In this document: piece after piece, positions 16,471 to 25,145 of the stretch
Position numbering within the stretch: the first letter of the stretch is position 1
Layout of the letters: every line of letters begins with the position of its first letter
DNA from: Mycolicibacter senuensis
Lineage (GTDB): Bacteria; Actinomycetota; Actinomycetes; Mycobacteriales; Mycobacteriaceae
DNA length: 64,000 bases
Direction of reading: 5' to 3'
NCBI RefSeq assembly: GCF_002101885.1
Contig: NZ_LQPS01000039.1
Span: forward strand, 248,001 to 312,000
The notes under the pieces: model-generated
Seen by the model: only the letters and a program-made list of their open reading frames with translations
Databases searched by the model: none
What the model was told of the DNA's origin: nothing
Made by a program: the position numbers and the translations under genes

Positions 16471-17642
16471 GGGATTCGCTGATCGACCGGGTTCGGGAAA
16501 GGCTGGCATCGGAGTCGTCGGCATCCTCGGAGCTGCGCCCGGAGACGGTGGCCGCGGCGATCCGGGCCGAATCCGGCGGGGTTCTCGGCGACACCGAGAT
16601 GCTGTCCAACCTGCGGACACTGCAAACCGAACTGATCGGCGCCGGGATCCTCGAACCGCTGTTGTGCGCAGCGGACACCACCGACGTTCTGGTGACCGCC
16701 CCGGACGCGGTATGGGTCGACGACGGAGCCGGCTTGCGGCGCACCGACGTCCGGTTCGCCGACGAAGCCGCGGTACGCCGATTGGCCCAACGGCTGGCAG
16801 CGGCCGCCGGGCGCCGGCTCGACGACGCCCAGCCATGGGTCGACGGCCGCCTCGGCGGAATCGGCACCGGGGAGTTCACCGTGCGCCTGCACGCGATACT
16901 GCCGCCGGTCGCTGCCGACGGGACCTGTCTGTCACTACGGGTGTTGCGACCGGCGACCCAGGACATCGCCGCATTGGCCGCGGCCGGCGGCATCGCGCGC
17001 CCGGCGGCGGCGTTACTGGCCGACATCGTCGGTGCCCGACTGACGTTTCTGGTCTCCGGTGGCACCGGCGCCGGAAAGACCACGCTGTTGGCGGCGATGC
17101 TGGGCGCGGTGCACCCCCGGGAGCGGTTGGTCTGCGTCGAGGACGCCCCGGAGTTGCAGCCGCGCCACCCGCATCTGGTCCGGTTGGTCGCCCGGGCGGC
17201 CAACGTCGAGGGCGCCGGCGAGGTGGGGTTACGCGATCTCGTCCGCCAGGCGCTTCGGATGCGGCCGGATCGGCTGGTGGTCGGCGAGGTCAGAGGCGCC
17301 GAGGTGGTCGACCTGCTGGCCGCGTTGAACACCGGCCACGACGGCGGCGCGGGCACCGTGCACGCCAACAGCCCCGCCGAGGTCCCGGCCCGCCTGGAAG
17401 CGCTGGCCGCACTCGGCGGCCTGGACCGCGCCGGGCTGCACAGTCAACTGGCCGCCGCCGTCCAGGTGTTGTTGCACGTCGGACGCGAGCGCAGCGGCAG
17501 GCGCCGGCTCACCGACATCGCACTGCTGCGCCGCACCGCCACCGGCATGGTGCAGGCCGCTCCGGTGTGGCAGGCCGGTCGGGGACTCAGTGAGCATGTC
17601 AGCGAATTCCGGGCGCTGCTGCGCGAGCGGAGGCCGGCGTGA
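16467..17642 (+). CDS. tadA: TadA-type secretion ATPase
   Basis: A 391-residue type II/IV secretion ATPase that powers Flp pilus assembly. Walker A is GGTGAGKTTLLAAML, Walker B is LVCVEDAPEL, and an Asp/His box is seen as GHDGGAGTVHANSPAEV. The N-terminal all-alpha domain is short, as in mycobacterial Rv3659c. ATG 16467 overlaps the ssd stop, and its own stop overlaps tadB (GTGA), so the cluster is one tightly coupled operon. Confidence 0.92.
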   Translation: MRDSLIDRVRERLASESSASSELRPETVAAAIRAESGGVLGDTEMLSNLRTLQTELIGAGILEPLLCAADTTDVLVTAPDAVWVDDGAGLRRTDVRFADEAAVRRLAQRLAAAAGRRLDDAQPWVDGRLGGIGTGEFTVRLHAILPPVAADGTCLSLRVLRPATQDIAALAAAGGIARPAAALLADIVGARLTFLVSGGTGAGKTTLLAAMLGAVHPRERLVCVEDAPELQPRHPHLVRLVARAANVEGAGEVGLRDLVRQALRMRPDRLVVGEVRGAEVVDLLAALNTGHDGGAGTVHANSPAEVPARLEALAALGGLDRAGLHSQLAAAVQVLLHVGRERSGRRRLTDIALLRRTATGMVQAAPVWQAGRGLSEHVSEFRALLRERRPA

Positions 17643-18439
17643 CCGGCCCGGCGGTCGCGGCGCTCGCGCTCGCTGCGGCGGTGCTGCTCGGCGGCTCCCC
17701 GCGCCGGCGGTTGCGAGCGGGCGCCCGCCCCGGACGCCGGGCCACCCGGTGGGCAGTGTTGGGATTGTCGGCCGGTTGCGTCGCCGTGCTGGCCGTGGTC
17801 GCGCTGCCGACCAGCGGCTGCCTGGCGGGGGCACTGGCTGCCGGCACCGCTGCGCTGCGCCATCACCGGCGCCGCCGCGGTCGCCGGGCCGCGGCGGAGT
17901 CGCGGGCCCTGGAGGCCGCGCTCGATGTGCTGGTCGGTGAGCTGCGTATCGGAGCGCATCCGGTGCGGGCGTTCGCCGCTGCCGCCGCCGAAACCGGTCA
18001 CGGCGCGGTGGCCGCCGGCTTGCGCGGGGTGGTCGCCCGCACCCGGCTGGGCGCCGACGTCGTCACCGGCTTGCGTGATGCGGCCGGATCCTCGGCAATG
18101 CCCTCGCACTGGGAACGGCTCGCGGCCTACTGGCAGCTCGGCGGCGAACAGGGCCTGGCGGTGGCCATCCTGATGCAGGCCGCCCACAGTGATATCACTG
18201 CCCGGCAACGGTTTACGGCTCAAGTCGACGCCGGGATGGCCGGCGCGCGGGCGTCGGCGATGATCCTGGGCTGCCTGCCGGTGCTCGGTGTGCTGCTCGG
18301 GCAAGCGATCGGGGCCCGCCCGGCCGGCTTTCTGCTCGGCGGCGGCCCGGGCGGAGTGCTGTCGGTGCTCGGCGTGAGCCTCATCTGCGCCGGGCTGCTG
18401 TGGTCGGACCGGATCACCGGACGCGCGGGCGCCCTATGA
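17639..18439 (+). CDS. tadB: TadB-type inner-membrane platform protein
   Basis: A 266-residue T2SSF-domain protein (Rv3658c type). Two N-terminal hydrophobic segments, a cytoplasmic helical domain (EAALDVLVGELRIGAHPVRA) and two C-terminal membrane segments (SAMILGCLPVLGVLLGQAIG and a final one) are visible. It should be the membrane platform of the pilus with TadC. GTG 17639 overlaps tadA; its TGA overlaps tadC. Confidence 0.88.
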   Translation: MTGPAVAALALAAAVLLGGSPRRRLRAGARPGRRATRWAVLGLSAGCVAVLAVVALPTSGCLAGALAAGTAALRHHRRRRGRRAAAESRALEAALDVLVGELRIGAHPVRAFAAAAAETGHGAVAAGLRGVVARTRLGADVVTGLRDAAGSSAMPSHWERLAAYWQLGGEQGLAVAILMQAAHSDITARQRFTAQVDAGMAGARASAMILGCLPVLGVLLGQAIGARPAGFLLGGGPGGVLSVLGVSLICAGLLWSDRITGRAGAL

Positions 18440-19020
18440 GTGCCGCCGCGGTGCTGCTCGCGATGGCCGTGCTGGCCGCCCCCTCGACGGTGCGGGCGCG
18501 GGCCGGAATACCGCGGCCGGAACGTCCGGTGCGCCACCGGATGACGCCGGGCGGCGACGCGCTGGCACTGGCCGCCGGCCTCGAGGTGTTCGCCCTGTGC
18601 CTGACCGCCGGCATGCCGGTCCCGGCTGCGGCCGCGGCCACCGCCCGTTACGCGCCGCCGCAGTTGGCGGGCGTGCTGCGCCGCGGCGCGGACCTGTTGG
18701 CCCTGGGCGCCGAGCCCGGCATCGCGTGGTCGGCCCCGCCGGACGGCGCGGCCGGTGCGCTCGACCCGTCGATCACCGCGGCGCTCCGGTTGGCCCGGCG
18801 ATCGGGGGCCTCCGGTGCGGCCCTGGCGACCGGACTCGGTGAGCTGGCCGCCCAATGCCGAGCGGATGCGGCACACAACGCCACGGCCGCCTCCGAGCGG
18901 GCCGGGGTGCTGATCGCCGGGCCGCTCGGCCTGTGCTTCCTACCGGCCTTCGTGTGCCTGGGCATCGTGCCGGTGGTGGCCGGGCTGGCCGGTGACGTGC
19001 TGCGGTCGGGCCTGCTGTGA
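18436..19020 (+). CDS. tadC: TadC-type inner-membrane platform protein
   Basis: A 194-residue protein (Rv3657c type) with an N-terminal hydrophobic helix, an alanine-rich cytoplasmic helical domain and a C-terminal membrane segment (IAGPLGLCFLPAFVCLGIV). It is shorter than many TadC proteins, as is usual in mycobacteria. ATG 18436 overlaps the tadB stop. It completes the platform; no prepilin peptidase or outer pore gene is in the window. Confidence 0.85.
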   Translation: MSAAAVLLAMAVLAAPSTVRARAGIPRPERPVRHRMTPGGDALALAAGLEVFALCLTAGMPVPAAAAATARYAPPQLAGVLRRGADLLALGAEPGIAWSAPPDGAAGALDPSITAALRLARRSGASGAALATGLGELAAQCRADAAHNATAASERAGVLIAGPLGLCFLPAFVCLGIVPVVAGLAGDVLRSGLL

Positions 19021-19086
19021 GCGGGCGATGCATCGCGGAGGTGCCGCGGAAACCCGCTGGAGAAGACGGATGATTGAGGAGGTCTG

Positions 19087-19308
19087 GTGAAAACACCGAT
19101 ATTGCAGGCGCGCAACGCGTTCCGGATCGTCCAGCTCAAGCTGATGTTGCTGGCGTCCGACGAGTCGGGGATGTCCACGGTCGAGTACGCGATCGGGACC
19201 ATCGCGGCCGCCGCCTTCGGGGCGATCCTTTACACCGTGGTGACCGGGGACTCGATCGTCGCCGCGCTGAATCGGGTGATCGGGCGCGCCCTGAACACCA
19301 AGGTCTGA
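19087..19308 (+). CDS. flp: Flp-family pilin
   Basis: A 73-residue prepilin (Rv3656c type). The processing site is ESG|MSTVEYAIG: glycine before the cut and glutamate at +5 with tyrosine at +6, the Flp hallmark. A single 20-residue hydrophobic helix follows (IAAAAFGAILYTVV). GTG 19087 has a strong GAGGAGG (19076-19082). The 66-bp gap after tadC and the strong ribosome-binding site fit high pilin output. Flp subunits polymerise into thin adhesive pili. Confidence 0.92.
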   Translation: MKTPILQARNAFRIVQLKLMLLASDESGMSTVEYAIGTIAAAAFGAILYTVVTGDSIVAALNRVIGRALNTKV

Positions 19309-19314
19309 CGGGCG

Positions 19315-19662
19315 TTGGCCGGCCGTGGCCGACTCGCCGACGATGCCGGCGCCAGCACGGTCGAGGCGGCGTTCGCGCTGGCGGCGCTGGTCACCGTGCT
19401 GGTGCTGTGTCTGGCCGGGATCAGCGCGGTGTCCGCCCAGGTCCGTTGCATCGATGCCGCCCGGGAGGCGGCCAGGTTGGCGGCGCGCGGCGATGCGCCG
19501 GCGGCCACGGCGGTGGTGCGGCGGATCGCGCCCGCCGGCGCGGCGGTCCGGCTGCGCTCTGACGGCGGCTTCCTGGTCGCGACGGTCACCGTCCGGCCGG
19601 CGCTGCTGCCGGGCCTGGTGGTCAGCGCCGAGGCGGTCTCAGCCGCCGAGCCGTCCCGGTGA
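19315..19662 (+). CDS. tadE: TadE-like pseudopilin
   Basis: A 115-residue protein (Rv3655c type). GASTVEAAFALAALVTVLVL is the typical TadE start: a G-x-x-x-E processing-like site and a hydrophobic helix. A short extracytoplasmic domain with one cysteine follows. It starts at TTG 19315, six bases after the flp stop, with no clear ribosome-binding site, so it may depend on flp translation. It likely forms a minor pilin. Confidence 0.85.
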   Translation: MAGRGRLADDAGASTVEAAFALAALVTVLVLCLAGISAVSAQVRCIDAAREAARLAARGDAPAATAVVRRIAPAGAAVRLRSDGGFLVATVTVRPALLPGLVVSAEAVSAAEPSR

Positions 19663-19678
19663 GGCCGGCGCGGCCACC

Positions 19679-19990
19679 GTGGCCGCCGCCGCGATGGTGG
19701 CCGTGTTGCTGACGGTCACCGGCGGGGGTTTCCTGTTGGGCGCGGCGGTCATCGCTCGGCACCGGGCGCAGTCGGTCGCCGACTTGGCCGCCCTGGCCGG
19801 CGCAGCCCGCATCCCCGTCGGACCCGAGACGGCATGCGCGGCGGCGCAACGACTGGCCCGAAAGATGGCTGTCCGCGAAATCGATTGTGCGGTCGACGGA
19901 CTCGACCTGGTGGTCACCGTCACGGTCGCAGTGCCGGGCCGGCGGATCGGTCCGGCCAGGGCGAGCGCTCGCGCCGGTCCCGTCGGCTAG
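19679..19990 (+). CDS. TadE-like/secretion-neighbourhood protein with unclear start (Rv3654c type)
   Basis: The frame encodes GEAGAATVAAAAMVAVLL, then GGGFLLGAAVIARHRAQSVADLAALAGAAR, the usual pattern of Rv3654c-type proteins (one membrane helix then a small domain). Conserved residues (GAATV) come before the first usable start, GTG 19679. No ATG, GTG or TTG lies between them and the tadE reading frame. The start is therefore uncertain: initiation at an unusual codon or a shift from the tadE frame near its TGA (19660) are options. About 103 residues from GTG. Confidence 0.65.
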   Translation: MAAAAMVAVLLTVTGGGFLLGAAVIARHRAQSVADLAALAGAARIPVGPETACAAAQRLARKMAVREIDCAVDGLDLVVTVTVAVPGRRIGPARASARAGPVG

Positions 19991-20041
19991 CGAGGCCGGC
20001 AGGTCGGGTATCGCTTGTGCGTCGTGGGTGGATTCCTCTGC

Positions 20042-20719
20042 CTACGGGCAGTAGATCTCGCGACTCTTCTGGAATGCGATGTCGACCTGCTGCGGCGTGA
20101 AGTTGGGGTTGCCGTCGCCGAGATCCGTCAGGATCTGTTGGGGCGAGGATCCGTGAGCGAGCCGCCTACATACCTCTTGCGCCACCTCGGCGTCCCGCTC
20201 CGGAATGCCGGGACCTTTGAGCCCGGCGTCGTTCAGCGCCTTGTTCAGCTGCTCCGCCTTCGGCACCGGGGCCGGCTGCGGAGGATTGGCCGGGACTCGG
20301 GCGGCCGGCTGGCGTACCGGCGTCTTCGTGCTCAGTGGCGGTACGGCCGCAGCCGGCGGCGGCGGGGCCGCCGAAGCCGCGGGAGGTGCCACCGGGATCG
20401 GCCCGGTGTGGGGACCGATCCTCACCCCGGCCGACTCATCCGGTGGGGCCCAGAGGATCGCCACTGCTGCCGCACCGACCACGGCAGCTGCCAGCAGGTT
20501 CGCCGACCGCAACAGCATCCGCGGGGCACGAACGGCGACGGCGCCGGTACCACCGCCGATGTCGGGGACGTACGGCGTCGGCTCCGGTCCGTCCTCCTCG
20601 GCGCTGTAGGCCAGTTCGGCGCCGTACCCGAGCGCTGCTTCATCCATGACCGTCGGCTCGACGGTCGTGTCACCACACTCCGCAACGGGACTCGAGCCTG
20701 TGATCTGGTCTTTCTCCAC
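20042..20719 (-). CDS. DUF732-domain protein with one membrane helix
   Basis: A 225-residue protein. Residues 1-70 are acidic and cytoplasmic, then a membrane helix (SANLLAAAVVGAAAVAILW), a proline/alanine linker and a C-terminal DUF732 domain (AQEVCRRLAHGSSPQQI to REIYCP, with the two cysteines likely disulfide-bonded). DUF732 is a mycobacterial cell-envelope domain of unknown role. GTG 20719 follows TAAAGT by six bases, another leaderless-type start. The gene occupies the Rv3652-Rv3653 position, where M. tuberculosis has PE_PGRS genes. Confidence 0.75.
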   Translation of the reverse strand: MEKDQITGSSPVAECGDTTVEPTVMDEAALGYGAELAYSAEEDGPEPTPYVPDIGGGTGAVAVRAPRMLLRSANLLAAAVVGAAAVAILWAPPDESAGVRIGPHTGPIPVAPPAASAAPPPPAAAVPPLSTKTPVRQPAARVPANPPQPAPVPKAEQLNKALNDAGLKGPGIPERDAEVAQEVCRRLAHGSSPQQILTDLGDGNPNFTPQQVDIAFQKSREIYCP

Positions 20720-20798
20720 GCGCCGACTTTATCGCTGGCTGCCGACAAGTCGGCCGCGATGCCGACGGTCCTATCGCCAGGGACGGTGCTTGCGGTCG

Positions 20799-21830
20799 CT
20801 AGGACCCGTCGGCCGGCGGGTCCAGCCCGGCGTCAGCCAGTTCGCCGTCGGTGGGCAGCCGCAGCGCGATCAGGCCGGCGTAGGTGCCCGCTTCGAGCTC
20901 GATCCGGTTCACCGTCACATGCACCGGCGACCAGCCCCCGTCGGCCTGGCGCAGTCGCAGCACTCCGGTCGCCGGCCCGGCGGTGAAATCGGTTGTCATG
21001 CGGGCGACCAGGGCTTCGTCGTCGGGATGCACCCGGGGGGCGTCGACCGTGCCGCGCCAGTCGTAGAACGGACACGGGTCGTCCAGCCACTTCAGCAGCC
21101 GCCAGTCGATCAGGTCGACCATGGCCCGGTGCACGCCGGGCTGCGCCAGCCCGTGCAGGATCTGCTGCGCCAGGAAATCGGGACGGTGCACGGTGCCGTC
21201 GAGTTGGCCACGCCAGTTCATGCCCCGCGCAACCAGGTGCTCACGCCCACCGAGATCGGACTCCCAGGCGGTTCGCGCCACGAAACCCACCCGGATGGTG
21301 TCGCCGCGAAAATCGGTGACATCCCAACTGCTGCAGATGGTCTTGTCGGGTTCAGCCTGAATCGCCAGTGCCAGCACCTTGTTCTCGTTGGGGCTGAAGT
21401 CGCGGGCGGGCAGTTCCTCGGCGAAAGCCCGGCCGTGGGTAGCCTCCACCTCGGGATCCTTGCCGCTGTTGGCCAGTGATTCCTCAGTGTCGGTGGCGAC
21501 GCCGAGCGTCAGATCCCACTTCAGCGGGCCCGGGGTGGGACGCTCCGGTGGTTCGACGTCGGCGGGGCCACTCCAGACGTGCACACCGTGCACGCGGCCG
21601 TCGGACATCACCACCGGCTCGGTCCGGATCACCCGATCATGTTTGGGGGTGATGCTGACCAGGCTCTGCCCGGTGCCCATCGTCTCGGCGATCGCAGTCC
21701 GGATCGCGGCCAGATGCGGGCTGCGGCGCAGGAACTGGGTGATCGGCACCAGATTCTTCACCTGTCGGCCCTGCGCGACGACTGCCGGTTCACCGCCGAG
21801 CGTCTCCACCAGCAACCAGTCGTGCGCCAT
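20799..21830 (-). CDS. Sensor-domain protein of the Rv3651 family
   Basis: A 343-residue cytoplasmic protein starting MAHDWLLVETLGGEPAVVAQG, which matches Rv3651; an upstream ATG would add only seven residues. Rv3651 was described as a protein built of three sensor-type (PAS/GAF-like) domains. Here the C-terminal part (DDEALVARMTTDFTAG to PVHVTVNRIEL) reads as a PAS-like module. No output domain is seen. The bound ligand and partner are unknown. It stands alone between the DUF732 gene and the helicase gene. Confidence 0.8.
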   Translation of the reverse strand: MAHDWLLVETLGGEPAVVAQGRQVKNLVPITQFLRRSPHLAAIRTAIAETMGTGQSLVSITPKHDRVIRTEPVVMSDGRVHGVHVWSGPADVEPPERPTPGPLKWDLTLGVATDTEESLANSGKDPEVEATHGRAFAEELPARDFSPNENKVLALAIQAEPDKTICSSWDVTDFRGDTIRVGFVARTAWESDLGGREHLVARGMNWRGQLDGTVHRPDFLAQQILHGLAQPGVHRAMVDLIDWRLLKWLDDPCPFYDWRGTVDAPRVHPDDEALVARMTTDFTAGPATGVLRLRQADGGWSPVHVTVNRIELEAGTYAGLIALRLPTDGELADAGLDPPADGS

Positions 21831-22078
21831 AACCGGGGATTTTACGGCCAACGGTTCGCTACCAGCACCAACAGCAGCCGTTTGCCAGTTTTATCCAGCG
21901 ACTAGCGGTACCGTGGTTGGTTTTCGAGTTGCGTTGCTGCCGTACAGCCGGTAACTTACGGCCGCGTCCGGCTCTGTACCGGTCTTGGGGAACGGATCGT
22001 TCTCGACCGTTCGTCTCGCTGCTCCGTCGGCGTCTCCGGTGGCAGGTTTGCCACGGGAGCCTGCGGGGTATCGGTTCG

Positions 22079-22112
22079 GGGAGTCGGCCGTTCGGGGGGT
22101 CGGCCGACTCCC
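22079..22112 (-). terminator. Strong hairpin after the helicase gene
   Basis: GGGAGTCGGCCG (22079-22090) pairs perfectly with CGGCCGACTCCC (22101-22112) over 12 bp with a 10-base loop. It starts 18 bp beyond the helicase stop. There is no T-tract, as in many mycobacterial terminators. A second smaller stem, GTGGC/GCCAC, is near 22040. The rest of the 21831-22129 gap shows nothing else. Confidence 0.6.
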
Positions 22113-22129
22113 GCAACCGTGCTCACCGC

Positions 22130-24493
22130 TTAATGCCGCCCCGTGCCGTTGAGCCTGTCGAGCACCAATCGCAGCACCCGCACCGCACCGTCCTTGTCCA
22201 ACGGGTCGTTGCCGTTGCCGCACTTGGGCGACTGCACGCACGATGGGCAGCCCTGCGGGCATTCACAGGCTTCGATCGTCTCGGCCGTGGCCGCCAGCCA
22301 GGTGGCCGCCGAGCGGAACCCCCGCTCGGCGAAACCCGCGCCGCCTGGATAGCCGTCGTAGACGAACACGCTGGGCAGCGCGCCCAGCGAGCCCGGCCCC
22401 AGCGGGGTGGACAGCCCGCCGATGTCGCCGCGGTCGCAGCTGGCCACCAGCGGCAGCATCCCGATCGCCGCATGCTCGGCGGCGTGCAACGCCCCCGGTA
22501 TCCGCGCTTCGGTGATGCCACAGCCGGCCAATGCCTCGGCGGTGACGGTGTAGACCACCGCAGTGGTCGGCAGCGTCGCCGGGGGCAGCTCCAGCTCGAC
22601 GAAGTCCAGCACCTCGCCGGTCGGCAGCCGGCGCAGGTAGCCGACGATCTGGCGGGTCACCGTGACCGGCATCAGGCCCAGGCTGACCGGCCCGAACCAG
22701 GCGCGTTCACCGTCACCGGCCACCTCGATGTCGGTGATCTCCCGGGCGAACGTGGCGTAACCGGGATCCTCGGCGTGCACGAAGGCGATCCGGCGTTCGA
22801 TGTCCAGCGAATCGACCAGGTAGCTCTCGCCCTGGTGCAGATACACCGCCCCAGTGTGCACGGTAGCCGGCGCCCGCCCGGCGTCGACATTGCCCAGCAA
22901 CCGGCCGGTGTCCGCCTCCACGATCGCCACCTGCCCCCCGGCAGCGCCCCGGATGTCGACCTCGTGATGCGGGTCGAGCCCGGGCGCAGGGAAGTACTTC
23001 TCGGAGCGCCGGCGCAGCAAGCCGTCGTCGACCAGGTTCTCGGCGACCCGCTCGGCGCCCAGTTGCGCCACCTCGGCCACCGTCAGCGGCAGTTCAGTGG
23101 CCGCGCACAGCAGCTGCGGCGCCAACACATACGGGTTGGCCGGGTCGATCACCACCTGCTCGATCGGTTTGTCCAGCAGCGCCGCGGGGTGATGCACCAG
23201 GTAATTGTCCAGTGGGTCGTCGCGGGCGATCAGCACGATCAACGCGGTCTGACCGCGACGGCCGGATCGGCCGGCCTGCTGCCAGAACGACGTCACGGTG
23301 CCGGGAAAACCGGCGATCACCACCGCGTCCAGCCCGGCGATGTCGACCCCGAGCTCCAGCGCGTTGGTGGTGGCCAGCCCGTACAGCTCGCCGTCGGTCA
23401 GGGCACGTTCCAGCCCCCGGCGGTCCTCGGCCAGATAACCCGCCCGATAGGAGGCGACCTTGTCGGCCAGCACCGGGGCGACCGATTCCAGCCGGGTGCG
23501 GGCCGCCAGCGCGGTCAGTTCGGCGCCGCGGCGAGAACGGACGAAGGTCAGGGTTCGCGCACCCTCGGCGATCAGGTCGGCCATCACGCGGGCCGCCTCG
23601 GTTCCCGCGGCACGGCGCACTGGTGCACCGTTCTCCCCGGTCACGTCGGTGCGCAGCGCGGGTTCCCACAGCGCAATCGTGCGGGCGCCGTGCGGCGAGC
23701 CGTCCTGGGTGACCTCGGCGACCGGGTGTCCGATCAGTGCCGAGGCGCTGGCCCCCGGCGCCGCGGTGGTGGCACTGGCGAAGATCGCGACAGGCCCTTG
23801 GTGCGCGGGCGCCCCCGATCCCGAGTAGCGGGCACACAACCGCAGCAGCCGCCGCAGCACCATCGCCACATGGGAGCCGAAGACGCCCCGGTAGTAGTGG
23901 CATTCGTCGACGATCACGAAGCGCAGCCCGCGCAGGAACACCGCCCAGCGGGCATGGTTGCGCAGCAGCGACAGATGGATCATGTCCGGGTTGGAGAACA
24001 CCCAGCGGGACCGTTCCCGGGCGAACCGGCGCAGCTCGGCTGGGCTGTCGCCGTCGTAGGCGATCGGGGCCACGGCACCGGCGGCCTCGCTCAGCCGCGG
24101 CACCGCCGCGGTCAGCGCGTGCGCGGTGCGCAGCTGATCGTGTCCCAGCGCCTTGGTCGGCGACAGGTACAGCGCCCGGGCACGCGGATCGGCTGCCAGC
24201 GCCGCCATGACCGGAAGTTGATAGGCCAGCGACTTTCCCGACGCCGTGCCGGTGCTGATCACCACGTGACGTCCGGCGTGTGCCAGGTCGGCCGCGGCCA
24301 GCTGATGCGACCACGGCCTTTCGATCCCGCGCCCGGTGAAGGCGCCGACGATGTCGTCGTCGGCCCAGTCCGGCCAGGCTCCCGCCTGCCCCGGCGATGC
24401 CGGCAGATCGGCGACGTGGCGCAGCGGATCTTCACCCGGTTCGATGCCGGCGAGCGCGGCGGCCAGCAATTCACCGCCGAAATTCACCGTCAT
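22130..24493 (-). CDS. MrfA/Hrq1-like DEAH helicase with DUF1998 (Rv3649 type)
   Basis: A 787-residue superfamily 2 helicase. Motif I STGTASGKSLAYQLP, motif II VDECHYYRG (DECH), motif III-like FASATT, motif VI QQAGRSGRRGQ and LELGVDIAGLDAV are all intact. The C-terminal DUF1998 domain has the four-cysteine group CECPQGCPSCVQSPKCGNG, the feature of MrfA, which repairs mitomycin-type crosslinks in Bacillus, and of Hrq1 relatives. It likely acts in DNA repair. ATG 24493 is a clean start. It is divergent from cspA. Confidence 0.87.
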   Translation of the reverse strand: MTVNFGGELLAAALAGIEPGEDPLRHVADLPASPGQAGAWPDWADDDIVGAFTGRGIERPWSHQLAAADLAHAGRHVVISTGTASGKSLAYQLPVMAALAADPRARALYLSPTKALGHDQLRTAHALTAAVPRLSEAAGAVAPIAYDGDSPAELRRFARERSRWVFSNPDMIHLSLLRNHARWAVFLRGLRFVIVDECHYYRGVFGSHVAMVLRRLLRLCARYSGSGAPAHQGPVAIFASATTAAPGASASALIGHPVAEVTQDGSPHGARTIALWEPALRTDVTGENGAPVRRAAGTEAARVMADLIAEGARTLTFVRSRRGAELTALAARTRLESVAPVLADKVASYRAGYLAEDRRGLERALTDGELYGLATTNALELGVDIAGLDAVVIAGFPGTVTSFWQQAGRSGRRGQTALIVLIARDDPLDNYLVHHPAALLDKPIEQVVIDPANPYVLAPQLLCAATELPLTVAEVAQLGAERVAENLVDDGLLRRRSEKYFPAPGLDPHHEVDIRGAAGGQVAIVEADTGRLLGNVDAGRAPATVHTGAVYLHQGESYLVDSLDIERRIAFVHAEDPGYATFAREITDIEVAGDGERAWFGPVSLGLMPVTVTRQIVGYLRRLPTGEVLDFVELELPPATLPTTAVVYTVTAEALAGCGITEARIPGALHAAEHAAIGMLPLVASCDRGDIGGLSTPLGPGSLGALPSVFVYDGYPGGAGFAERGFRSAATWLAATAETIEACECPQGCPSCVQSPKCGNGNDPLDKDGAVRVLRLVLDRLNGTGRH

Positions 24494-24804
24494 TCATCCT
24501 GTCCTCAGTCCCACACAGAAAGCCCGCCGACGTATTGTTCACCCCCCGACCGGCATTTTGCGCACCGCAGTCTGTCCTCGGCGCGACGAACGTGGTTGAC
24601 TGATGGGCGGTCGTAGCTTCTGTGTTCGTGTCAAGCCTTCGCAGGATCTGTGGTTGCGGCCGCAGTGCCCGCGGGGGATTGGTCGGTGGCAGCATCGACT
24701 GACCGCCAGGGTACGGCGGCCGGAACAGGCCCGGGGTAGCGAAAGGCGGTGCCCCGAACAACGGTGCTATGCACCGGGCAAGAAGAGTAAGGAAAGATCG
24801 ACAA
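24494..24804 (+). other. Divergent gap and probable long cspA leader
   Basis: A 311-bp non-coding stretch between the helicase start and cspA. Short frames here lack coding character. The part nearest cspA is purine-rich (AAGAAGAGTAAGGAAAGATC) and includes AAGGAAAG as ribosome-binding site. Long 5' leaders are usual for cold-shock genes, so much of it may be cspA untranslated leader. I could not fix a promoter. Confidence 0.45.
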
Positions 24805-25008
24805 ATGCCACAGGGAACTGTGAAGTGGTTCAACGCGGAGAAGGGCTTCGGCTTCATCGCGCCTGAAGACGGGTCAGCGGACGTGTTTGTCCACTACACG
24901 GAGATCCAAGGGTCCGGCTTTCGCACCCTCGAGGAAAACCAGCGGGTGGAGTTCGAGGTCGGGCAGAGCCCCAAGGGCCCGCAGGCCACCGGCGTCCGCG
25001 CCGTCTAA
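24805..25008 (+). CDS. cspA: Cold-shock protein A
   Basis: A 67-residue cold-shock domain protein. RNP1 is [11 protein letters not shown] and RNP2 is DVFVHYTEI, both intact, in the normal order. It binds single-stranded RNA/DNA and acts as an RNA chaperone; mycobacterial CspA (Rv3648c) is very abundant. It is a single gene with its own strong terminator. Confidence 0.96.
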   Translation: MPQGTVKWFNAEKGFGFIAPEDGSADVFVHYTEIQGSGFRTLEENQRVEFEVGQSPKGPQATGVRAV

Positions 25009-25026
25009 GCAACGGAATTTGGCGAC

Positions 25027-25070
25027 ACCCCCCGGACAGCTCCCATCAACGGAGCAAAGCCGGGGGGTTT
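25027..25070 (+). terminator. Intrinsic terminator of cspA
   Basis: ACCCCCCGG (25027-25035) pairs with CCGGGGGGT (25060-25068). An inner GCTCC/GGAGC stem extends it, and TTTCGTT follows. It starts 18 bp after the cspA stop. Confidence 0.85.
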
Positions 25071-25145
25071 CGTTACGGGTGGGTCGGGCAGGATGATCCG
25101 ACCCGAACGCCGCCGGGGATGCTGCACCGGCTTACTGTCGGTTAC

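Noticed and set aside
21917..24616. Long plus-strand frame across the helicase gene
   Set aside because: Antisense shadow: low-complexity composition, while the minus strand carries all helicase motifs and the zinc cysteines.
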